A DNA stretch of 64,000 nt from CAXBNV01 sp963977185 (GTDB taxonomy: Bacteria; Pseudomonadota; Gammaproteobacteria; JAGOUU01), in contig CAXBNV010000001.1 in the NCBI GenBank assembly GCA_963977185.1, positions 1-64,000 of the forward strand, read 5' to 3'. Every line of letters begins with the position of its first letter. Within the stretch, counting starts at the first letter, position 1. Shown here piece after piece: positions 16,783 to 24,168 of the stretch. The notes beneath the pieces are model-generated. The model saw only the letters and a program-made list of their open reading frames with translations. It ran no database searches and had not been told where the DNA came from. A program made the translations under genes and the position numbers.

Positions 16783-18237
16783 ATGGACATAGATTTGAAT
16801 TTAAAACGCAGAACAAAAATAGTTGTAACTCTAGGTCCTGCAACAGATGACTTGCAAATATTAGAAAGATTATTAAAAGCTGGGGTTGATTTAGTCAGGA
16901 TTAATTGCTCACATGGAACAGAGCAAGATTTAATTGCCAAAGTTCAAAATGTTAAAAAAGCTTCTAAAAAAATAAATAAAGAAGTTGCCATTTTATTTGA
17001 TTTACAGGGACCTAAAATTAGAATAGCAAGATTTAAAGATAAAATAATTCTCTTAGAAAAAGGCAATAAGTTTATTTTAGATGCTGATCATGACATTGAA
17101 AATGGTGATTCTAGTGTTGTAGGTTTAGATTATAAAAGTTTACCTAATGAAGTTAAAGTTAAAGATATATTATTATTAGATGATGGACGAGTAGTTTTAA
17201 AAATTTTAGAAATTAAAAAGTCTAAAATTTATTGTGAAGTTATTGAAGGAGGCTATCTTTCAAATAATAAAGGTCTAAATAAATTTGGTGGAGGATTATC
17301 TGCTAAATGTATTACTGAGCAAGATATAAAGCATATTCATTTAGCGGCAAAATTAAATATTGATTACTTAGCTATATCTTTTCCAAAAACAGCACAAGAT
17401 ATTCAGGATGCTTTGGATATTTGTAATAAACTTGATTTTAAAGTAGATATTATTGCTAAAATAGAAAGGCAAGAAGCTTTAGATAATTTAGATGAAATCA
17501 TTAAAATATCAAATGCAGTAATGGTAGCAAGAGGTGATTTAGGCGTTGAAATAGGTGATGCAGAGTTACCAGGTTGGCAAAAGCATATTATTAATAGAGC
17601 AACAGCTTTGTCTAAAGCTGTTATTACTGCAACTCAAATGATGGAGTCAATGATAACAAATTCTATTCCAACAAGAGCGGAGGTTTTTGATGTTGCCAAT
17701 GCTGTATTAGATGGAACTGATGCTGTTATGTTATCAGCTGAAACAGCAATAGGTCATGATCCTGTTAAAGTTGTTGAAGCTATGGTTAGTATTTGTTTAG
17801 GTGCTGAAAAACAGCTTGATAAGATGCCAAATCTAAATGATCGAGTTAATGCAGAGTTTACTCAATGTGATGAAGCCATTGCATTTTCGGCTATATATAT
17901 CGCTAATCATATGAATATTAAAGCGATAATAGTTCTAACTGAAACTGGGGCAACGGCGTTATGGATGTCACGCTCTAAAACTAGTATACCAATTTATGCT
18001 TTAAGTAGGCATGAGAAGACTAGAAAAAAAGTTAGATTATATAAAGGAGTTTACTCTTTAGGTTTTGATGTTACTAAATTAGATAGAGCAGAAGTTAATA
18101 TTAAAGCTGTAGATAAATTAGTTAAAAAGCAAGTGATTAAAGATAAAGATTATATTATTATCACAAGAGGTGATTTTTTAGGTGTCAGCGGTGGCGCTAA
18201 TACTTTAAAGGTTTTATGTGTTGGAGAGATTGTTTAA
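16783..18237 (+). CDS. pyk: pyruvate kinase
   Basis: Makes pyruvate and ATP from phosphoenolpyruvate. 484 residues. It begins RRTKIVVTLGPATDD; RINCSHGT, LFDLQGPKIRIARF, AKIERQEALDNLDEI, MVARGDLGVEIG and the ITATQMMESMI/PTRAEVFDVANAV active-site segments follow in order. The C-terminal regulatory domain is present, ending in ITRGDFLGVSGGANTLKVL. The gene ends directly at a large compound inverted repeat that separates it from fba. Confidence 0.97.
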   Translation: MDIDLNLKRRTKIVVTLGPATDDLQILERLLKAGVDLVRINCSHGTEQDLIAKVQNVKKASKKINKEVAILFDLQGPKIRIARFKDKIILLEKGNKFILDADHDIENGDSSVVGLDYKSLPNEVKVKDILLLDDGRVVLKILEIKKSKIYCEVIEGGYLSNNKGLNKFGGGLSAKCITEQDIKHIHLAAKLNIDYLAISFPKTAQDIQDALDICNKLDFKVDIIAKIERQEALDNLDEIIKISNAVMVARGDLGVEIGDAELPGWQKHIINRATALSKAVITATQMMESMITNSIPTRAEVFDVANAVLDGTDAVMLSAETAIGHDPVKVVEAMVSICLGAEKQLDKMPNLNDRVNAEFTQCDEAIAFSAIYIANHMNIKAIIVLTETGATALWMSRSKTSIPIYALSRHEKTRKKVRLYKGVYSLGFDVTKLDRAEVNIKAVDKLVKKQVIKDKDYIIITRGDFLGVSGGANTLKVLCVGEIV

Positions 18238-18240
18238 GAA

Positions 18241-18480
18241 AATAAAGTATTGCAATGCAATAACAAAATATGAGCGAAGCGAATAAATATTTTTTCTTTT
18301 GTAAAGAAAAAAGGCTCCCAAAGGGAGCAGAAAAAGGATTTCTCAGGAGTTAAAAACACGAACTAAATTTAAATTTCTGAGAAATCCTTTTCTGCGAACT
18401 AAAGTTCGCCTTTTTCTTTACAAAAGAAAAAAGTTATATATTTGCTGTGCAAATATTAACTTTGTATTTATTTGCAAAAT
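18241..18480. repeat. compound inverted-repeat element between pyk and fba
   Basis: About 240 bases without a gene that fold into nested stems. Outer arms: TTTTTTCTTTTGTAAAG... at 18290-18315 against its complement at 18408-18432, with one base slipped. Within them are two short side hairpins, GCTCCC-AAA-GGGAGC (18314-18328) and GCGAAC-TAAA-GTTCGC (18394-18409). An inner stem pairs CAGAAAAAGGATTTCTCAG (18328-18346) with CTGAGAAATCCTTTTCTG (18377-18394). The flanks (GCAATAACAAAATATGAG at 18257) recur in part at 30656. It may be a small non-coding mobile or REP-like element that also works as a terminator. Confidence 0.7.
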
Positions 18481-18509
18481 TAATTAATTATTATAAATAA
18501 GGATAAAAA

Positions 18510-19547
18510 ATGGCATTAATAAGCTTAAGACAGTTACTTGATCATGCTGCTGAAAATAGTTATGGGTTACCTGCATTTAATGTAAATAATTTAGAACAAG
18601 TTCGCGCTATTATGATGGCAGCTGATAAAACTAATAGTCCTGTTATTTTGCAGGCATCAGCAGGAGCAAGAAAATATGCAGGACCTTTGTTTTTAAAACA
18701 TTTAATTAGTGCTGCAATAGCAGAGTTTCCGCATATTCCTATTTGTATGCATCAAGATCATGGAGCATCACTTGCAGTTTGCCAAAGATCAATTCAAATG
18801 GAGTTTAGCTCAGTTATGATGGATGGTTCTTTATTAGAAGATCAAAAAACTCCAGCTGATTATGAGTATAATGTTGATGTTACTAAAAGAGTTGTTGAAA
18901 TTTCTCATGCTTGTGGAGTTTCTGTTGAAGGAGAGCTTGGTTGTTTAGGATCGCTTGAAACTTTAGCTGCTGGTAAAGAAGATGGTGTTGGTGCTGAAGG
19001 AGTATTATCAAAAGAGCAGTTATTAACAGATCCTAATCAAGCAAAAGACTTTGTTGAAAAAACTAATGTTGATGCTTTAGCTATAGCAATTGGTACAAGT
19101 CATGGTGCTTATAAATTTACTAAACCTCCTACAGGAGATGTTTTAGCAATTGATAGATTAAAAGAAATACATACAAAAATTCCAAATACTCATTTGGTTA
19201 TGCATGGCTCATCTTCTGTTCCACAAGATTGGCTTGAAATTATTAATAACCATGGTGGAAATATGGGTAAAACTTATGGAGTACCAGTTAAAGAAATTCA
19301 AGAAGGTATTAAGCATGGGGTTAGAAAAATAAACATAGATACAGATTTAAGAATGGCATCAACTGGAGCTATTCGTAAATTTCTAGCAGAAAATCCAAAA
19401 GAGTTCGATCCTAGAAAATATAATATTGCAGCAACTAAAGCTATGCAAAGTATCTGTGAAGCAAGATACGAAGCTTTCAATACCGCAGGATGGGCTGATA
19501 AAATAAAAGTTAAATCTTTAGAAGAAATGGTTCATTTCTATAAATAG
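18510..19547 (+). CDS. fba: class II fructose-bisphosphate aldolase
   Basis: Zinc-dependent aldolase of glycolysis and gluconeogenesis, 345 residues. It begins LISLRQLLDHAAENSYGLPAFNVNN; the zinc-site motif HQDHGAS, VEGELGCLG, AIAIGTSHGAYKF, VMHGSSSVP and KINIDTDLRMA are all present. An AAGG ribosome-binding site precedes the ATG. The last 14 codons and the following bases are repeated, with six transitions, at 20817-20880, 1.3 kb downstream. That second copy lacks the rest of the gene. Confidence 0.97.
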   Translation: MALISLRQLLDHAAENSYGLPAFNVNNLEQVRAIMMAADKTNSPVILQASAGARKYAGPLFLKHLISAAIAEFPHIPICMHQDHGASLAVCQRSIQMEFSSVMMDGSLLEDQKTPADYEYNVDVTKRVVEISHACGVSVEGELGCLGSLETLAAGKEDGVGAEGVLSKEQLLTDPNQAKDFVEKTNVDALAIAIGTSHGAYKFTKPPTGDVLAIDRLKEIHTKIPNTHLVMHGSSSVPQDWLEIINNHGGNMGKTYGVPVKEIQEGIKHGVRKINIDTDLRMASTGAIRKFLAENPKEFDPRKYNIAATKAMQSICEARYEAFNTAGWADKIKVKSLEEMVHFYK

Positions 19548-19565
19548 TTTCTTATAAATATATTA
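19502..19565 (+). repeat. direct repeat copy 1: fba 3' end
   Basis: A 64-base segment covering the last fba codons (KVKSLEEMVHFYK), the stop and 18 bases beyond it. It matches 20817-20880 without gaps; the six mismatches are all transitions. The two copies bracket the DUF1554 gene. Confidence 0.85.
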
Positions 19566-19826
19566 CGCCATAGATTTCTTCTTTCAATAATGCTAATGAT
19601 TGGGAGAGGGAATCTAATTTATAGTTTAAATCATGCTATTAAAGATACGCAATTAATTTGAATTAAACAAAATCCCTATATATACTTTATAGATATATTA
19701 TTGTAAAGGATTACTGACAATGTATCTTAAAAAGTTTTAAATCCTAAATATCAAAATAGTAATATATGCATAGAAATTTAAAGGTATTTTAATATAAATT
19801 AAAATAAAATATTAAAGGGAAAGATA

Positions 19827-20777
19827 ATGAAATTTAAAACCAAGCTAAAATTATTAACGGCAGGAATAATTTTTAGCTCCTTTACTTTTGCGGGTAATCA
19901 AGAAGTTGATATAGAGGATAGAGCTTGTTTAGATAAAGGGGCGTGCCCTAAGATATTAGAGCTTGCTAAAGTAGGAAGTCTTAAAGCAGGCAAGGTATCT
20001 TCTAAGAGTTTGAATAAAAATATTATAAGTACTAATACTATATCCATAACCAACAAGTCCAAAAAGGGTGTTACAACGATAATAGCGGCGAGTTCTCAAG
20101 GCAAAAAAACATCTTGTGGTCAGTTTAGTTTGACTGGTAAGACTACCATTATCGTAAATGTTAGTTGCGATGTTTCTGGCTCAACTTTTTCATTAACTGA
20201 TTCTGACGGGAGATCTAATGCCTTAGATTTCTCATCATCATCTCCTCCTCCTCCTCGTGATTTTCTTTATGCTTTTGTTACAGATGAGACCTTTAACGGA
20301 AATTTAGGTGGTGTTTCTGGAGCAAAAAATAAATGCTCTTTTGCTGCGAACACCGGAGGTTTGGAAGAACTTAAAGGGTTGAAGTGGAATGCTTGGATTA
20401 GTACTGGCACAATTAACGCTATAGAACAATTTGATGATGGTGACAAAAACTTACCTTATTACTTACCTGATGACATTAAATTAGTTGATTCTCTAAACAC
20501 GCTTACCATGTCACAGAGTTTACTCCATGAGTTAAACATTAATGAGTCTGGTTCCATCGTCACTAGTGATGAGGTATGGACCAACACTGACGGTGCTGGA
20601 GTAAAAGCGACAGCCGATACTTGTGATAACTTCAATGACGGTACCAATAATTGGTCTGGCGTCTCAGGACTCACCACCAAAGTTGACTCCACATGGACTT
20701 ACGTGGACAATCCTATTTCGAATCCAGCGTGTTACGAACTTAAACATATATATTGTTTCGAAACTCGAGGTGAATAA
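19827..20777 (+). CDS. secreted DUF1554-domain protein
   Basis: 316 residues with an N-terminal signal peptide ending near TFAG (residue about 22). A Lys/Ser/Thr-rich region with several cysteines and a SSSSPPPP linker (about residues 135-142) precede a C-terminal DUF1554 domain starting FVTDETFNGNLGGVSGAKNKC. Its WNAW, WTNTDGAG, NNWSG and C-terminal Cys residues resemble that family, which is known from Leptospira lipoproteins and has a C-type-lectin/endostatin-like fold. The function is unknown; extracellular binding is plausible. Its GC is higher than its neighbours: by my count 29 of 60 bases at 20641-20700, against 13 of 60 at 19141-19200 in fba. With the flanking fba-end repeats this suggests acquisition by transfer. 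A strong AAAGGGA ribosome-binding site is present. Confidence 0.75.
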   Translation: MKFKTKLKLLTAGIIFSSFTFAGNQEVDIEDRACLDKGACPKILELAKVGSLKAGKVSSKSLNKNIISTNTISITNKSKKGVTTIIAASSQGKKTSCGQFSLTGKTTIIVNVSCDVSGSTFSLTDSDGRSNALDFSSSSPPPPRDFLYAFVTDETFNGNLGGVSGAKNKCSFAANTGGLEELKGLKWNAWISTGTINAIEQFDDGDKNLPYYLPDDIKLVDSLNTLTMSQSLLHELNINESGSIVTSDEVWTNTDGAGVKATADTCDNFNDGTNNWSGVSGLTTKVDSTWTYVDNPISNPACYELKHIYCFETRGE

Positions 20778-20816
20778 CCTATTTTCGGTATACTAGTAGA
20801 TTTTTTAAGCTCTCTC

Positions 20817-20880
20817 AATAAAAGTTAAATCTTTAGAAGAAATGGTTCATCTTTATAAATAATCTCCTATAAGTATATTA
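20817..20880 (+). repeat. direct repeat copy 2: orphan fba 3' end
   Basis: Repeats 19502-19565 over 64 bases without gaps. It still encodes KVKSLEEMVHLYK and a stop in frame, but there is no aldolase gene in front of it. It is followed at once by a strong hairpin, which may be the original fba terminator displaced by an insertion. Confidence 0.85.
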
Positions 20881-20882
20881 TG

Positions 20883-20923
20883 AACTATAATTTTAATTAC
20901 TTTATATAATTAAAATTATAGTT
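20883..20923. terminator. perfect 17-bp hairpin after the orphan fba end
   Basis: The 17 bases at 20883-20899 (AACTATAATTTTAATTA) pair exactly with 20907-20923 around a CTTTATA loop. It stands 2 bases after the second fba-end copy and just before the dehydrogenase remnant. The AT-only stem is suited to a terminator in either direction. Confidence 0.6.
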
Positions 20924-20928
20924 GCATT

Positions 20929-21818
20929 ATGTATAATATTGTTATTGTTATTGTTGGCTTAGGCTATGTTGGTTTAAACTTAGCTATTTTGATAGAACAT
21001 TCACTTAAACAATTAAATTTTAAGCATTATATTATTGGATATGATATTAATTCTGAGCGAGTACAAGAGCTTAAAGAAAGTTTAGATATATAGTAGTGTT
21101 GATCAAAGTGCACTAACAAATTCTAAAATTAATTTTGTTGATAGCTTAAATAAAAGTATTATTACGAAATTTTCTACTCCAGTAATTTATATTATATGTG
21201 TTCCAACATCTATTAATATTGACCATACTCCAAATTTAAATCCTTTAAAAGAAGCATCAAAAAAAATAGGTTCTTTATTAAAAAATGATGATTTAGTGAT
21301 TTATGAATCAACAGTATATCCTGGTGTCACAGAAGATATTTGTCTGCCTATTTTAGAAGAATATAGTTCTTTAACATGTGGAGCTAATTTCCATTTAGCT
21401 TTTTCTCCTGAAAGGATTAATCCTGGAGATCAATTACATCAGATGAGAAATGTTGTAAAGTTAATTTCAGGACAAACAAAGAAATCTTTGGATAAAGTGA
21501 AAGATATATATAGTAAAGTTTTTAATGATAAAATATATATTTGCCCTAGTATTAAAGTTGCAGAATCAAGTAAGCTTTTAGAAAATACTCAACGAGATTT
21601 AAATATTGCATTAGTTAATGAGTTTTCTTATTTAGCTCATAAATTAGATATAAATATACAAGATATTCTTGCTGCGGCTAAGACTAAATGGAATTTTATG
21701 GATGTAAAACCAGGGTTTCCTGGAGGTGAATGCATACCAATAGATCCATATTATTATATATTTCTTGCTAATCAATTTAATTTAAGAGCAAGTCTTGCAA
21801 GTAATGCTAGAGATATTA
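20929..21818 (+). pseudogene. nucleotide-sugar 6-dehydrogenase, 5' part (TviB/WbpA/WecC-like), frameshifted
   Basis: The start reads MYNIVIVIVGLGYVGLNLA, the NAD-binding Rossmann motif of the UDP-glucose/GDP-mannose dehydrogenase family. The frame ends in TAG at 21091 and continues one base over at 21092 with INFVDSL, TPVIYIICVPTS, YESTVYPGVTEDICLPILE, FSPERINPGD, KVAESSKLLENTQRDLNIAL and the catalytic-cysteine stretch KPGFPGGECIPIDPYY. This is the closest fit to UDP-N-acetylglucosamine/galactosamine 6-dehydrogenases used for surface polysaccharides. A +1 frameshift near 21090 and the IS630-type insertion at 21817/21818 inactivate it. Confidence 0.85.
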
Positions 21819-22856
21819 TAGCTAGTTTCAATTACCTAGAAGGCATGATATAATTTTATTCTTATTGCAGTATTCAAGGAAGAAGTATTATGCCAGCACC
21901 TTATTCATTAGATCTAAGAAAAAAAATAATTGAAGTATACAAAACAGAAAATCTTTCACAAAAAAGATTAGCGTCAAGATTTAACATTAGTGTTACTACT
22001 GTTGAAAGATACGTGGCTCTTTCAAAAAAAGATCCTGAACTTAAGCCAAAACATGGTAAATTTGGTCGTCCAAAAAGGATTTCTCCTGAAGGAGAGGAAA
22101 CAATAAAAAAAATAATGCTAGAGAATAAATTAATAACTCTATTTGAACTTTCAGAAAAATATTATGAAATACATAATGAGCTTGTTGGTAAGGCCGTATT
22201 ATCAAGAGCCTGCAAAAAACTTGGTTTGGTTTTTAAAAAACTTAGCCACTATGCAAAAGAGCAAGACAGAGAAGATGTAAAAAAAAACGGGAAGAATTTT
22301 TAGCTGAAATTTTCAACATTCCTCTAGAAAAATTAGTTTTTTTAGATGAATCTGGAGCAAATTTAAATATGTCTTGCAATTATGGGTGGGGATTTAAAGG
22401 CGAAAGAATTAAGCATGCTAAGCCTCATCAAAGAGGTACAAGATTCAGTATATTAGGCGCAATAGGATTAAATAAAATAAAAGCTGCCTTTTATGGTGAA
22501 TGGTCAACTAATACAGAAATATTTTATCATTTTATTAAAAATGAACTGTGTCCTAAATTAAAAAAGATGATGTGGTTGTAATGGACAATGTTTCGTTTCA
22601 CAAGTCATCTAAAATAAAAGATGAAATAGAAAAAGTTGGGGCAAAAATTTTATATTTACCTCCATACTCTCCGGAGCTAAATCCAATTGAAAAAATGTGG
22701 TCTAAGATTAAAAACACTTTAAGAAAAGCTGCAGCAAGAACAGTTGATGAATTTCAATTAGCTATAGAAAAAACTTTTAAATTAATATAAGAAACAGATC
22801 TATATGGGTGGTTTAAATGCTGCGGATATAGCCGTCCACCATAGTGGAGCTAGCTA
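21819..22856 (+). mobile_element. IS630-family insertion sequence with defined ends
   Basis: The element is 1,038 bases long. Its ends are inverted repeats: TAGCTAGTTTCAATT from 21819 inward and, on the other strand, TAGCTAGCTCCACTA from 22856 inward. TA dinucleotides at 21817-21818 and 22857-22858 are the expected IS630 target duplication. Removing the element plus one TA rejoins the dehydrogenase reading frame exactly, giving ARDINSSFDYFINIINKAM across the junction. Inside is one transposase gene with two frame changes and a premature stop. The inner parts of the inverted repeats match imperfectly. Confidence 0.88.
21890..22844 (+). pseudogene. IS630-family DDE transposase, broken into three frames
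   Basis: The first part (21890-22303) has a helix-turn-helix start, PYSLDLRKKIIEVYK and SQKRLASRFNISVTTVERY. At nine A's (22279-22287, slippery A AAA AAC) a -1 shift leads to REEFLAEIFNIP and LVFLDESGANLNM, with the first catalytic Asp. A second -1 shift at A AAA AAG (near 22564) leads to DDVVVMDNVSFHKS with the second Asp, then YSPELNPIEKMWSKIK with the catalytic Glu. A TAA at 22788 interrupts the frame before the family's C-terminal GWFKCCGY and the final stop at 22842. One shift could be programmed; two shifts plus a stop point to an inactive copy. Confidence 0.85.
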
Positions 22857-23169
22857 TAATAGTAGTTTTGATTATTTTATTAATATCATCAATAAGGCAA
22901 TGTTGAAAGTAACTTCAAAAAAAATAATTGTTCTAGGATTAAGTTTTAAGAACGATGTAGCAGATATTAAAAATAGCATGGAAATTGCTGCACCATTTAT
23001 AGAATTTTTATCATACATGTTAGTGATCACAGGTATTCTTTTAGAGATTATTTCTTGGTTTCAGGCTCTTTTCTTTATATTAATAGCATGGGGCTTTTTA
23101 CTACTCTTAACATTATCTAATTTCTTTTTAGATCGATTAACTTTCAACATTTCATTATATGATAAATAA
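22857..23169 (+). pseudogene. nucleotide-sugar dehydrogenase 3' part with an unrelated hydrophobic tail
   Basis: After the insertion the frame reads SSFDYFINIINKAML and then KKIIVLGLSFKNDVADIKNSMEIAAPFIEFL. This is the start of the UDP-binding C-terminal domain of the same dehydrogenase (usually GLxFKxxxxDxRxSP). The expected remaining residues of that domain are missing. From about 23010 the frame encodes SYMLVITGILLEIISWF and further hydrophobic residues, two probable membrane segments, with no resemblance to a dehydrogenase. This suggests a deletion that fused the gene to the tail of a membrane-protein gene I do not recognise. Confidence 0.7.
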
Positions 23170-23271
23170 GTTAAGAGGAAAGTCTTTCTAAATACCTATT
23201 TATTCTTTATAATTGTTTAGTTAATGGCATTATTTTTTGTTTTTAAATTTACAATTAATTAAGTATTTACC

Positions 23272-24162
23272 GTGGAAGTTAATCAAGTAGAAAATAAGAT
23301 AACTGAGTATAGCGTTCAAAATATAATTAACAAACTAAATAAATTTTGGTCTGATTATGGTTGTGTTTTAGAGCAACCTCTTGATTTAGAAGTAGGCGCA
23401 GGGACTTTTCATCCAGCAACGTTTTTAAAGTCTTTAGGAGAAAAGCATTGGTATGCAGCTTATGTTCAAGCATCCAGAAGGCCAGTTGATGGTCGTTATG
23501 GTGAAAATCCTAATAGATTACAAAGGTTTTACCAATATCAAGTATTATTAAAACCATCTCCTGAAAATATCCAAGAATTATATTTAGATTCTTTGGTTTA
23601 TTTGGGAATAGATCCTAGATTAGATGACATCAGATTTGTTGAAGATAATTGGGAGTCTCCAACTTTAGGTGCGTGGGGTCTTGGCTGGGAAGTCTGGCAA
23701 AATGGTATGGAAATTACCCAATATACTTATTTTCAGCAAGTAGGGGGCATTATTTGTAAACCTGTTAGTGGTGAGCTAACTTATGGTTTAGAAAGAATGG
23801 CTTTATATTTACAGAATAAAAATAATGTTTTTGATTTAGTATTTGCTGATTCAAAAGCAGGTCCTGTGACATATCGAGATTTATATAAACAAAATGAATT
23901 TGAAATGTCTAAATATAACTTTGAGTTAGCTGATGTAGATATATTATTTCAGCATTTTCAAGACTATGTGCATGAAGCTAATAAGTTATTAGATAATAAA
24001 TTAGTCTTACCAGCATACGAACAAGTAATGAAAGCATCTCATGCTTTTAATATGCTTGATGCAAGAGCTGCCATATCTGTTACAGAAAGACAAAATTATA
24101 TTTTAAAAATTAGACAAATGGCAATAAAAGTTGCCAAGTTATATGTCGAAAATTTAGGCTAG
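23272..24162 (+). CDS. glyQ: glycyl-tRNA synthetase alpha subunit
   Basis: Catalytic subunit of the tetrameric alpha2beta2 glycyl-tRNA synthetase, 296 residues. Motifs are all present: the WSDYGCVLEQPLDLEVGAGT start, the AYVQASRRPVDGRYGENPNR stretch, QVLLKPSPENIQELYLDSL, DNWESPTLGAWGLGWEVW and GLERMALYLQ. The start is GTG (MEVNQVENK); no ATG lies upstream in frame near it. glyS follows after 6 bases, so the subunits are made together. It follows the decayed dehydrogenase region with a 100-base gap. Confidence 0.97.
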   Translation: MEVNQVENKITEYSVQNIINKLNKFWSDYGCVLEQPLDLEVGAGTFHPATFLKSLGEKHWYAAYVQASRRPVDGRYGENPNRLQRFYQYQVLLKPSPENIQELYLDSLVYLGIDPRLDDIRFVEDNWESPTLGAWGLGWEVWQNGMEITQYTYFQQVGGIICKPVSGELTYGLERMALYLQNKNNVFDLVFADSKAGPVTYRDLYKQNEFEMSKYNFELADVDILFQHFQDYVHEANKLLDNKLVLPAYEQVMKASHAFNMLDARAAISVTERQNYILKIRQMAIKVAKLYVENLG

Positions 24163-24168
24163 TATCAT

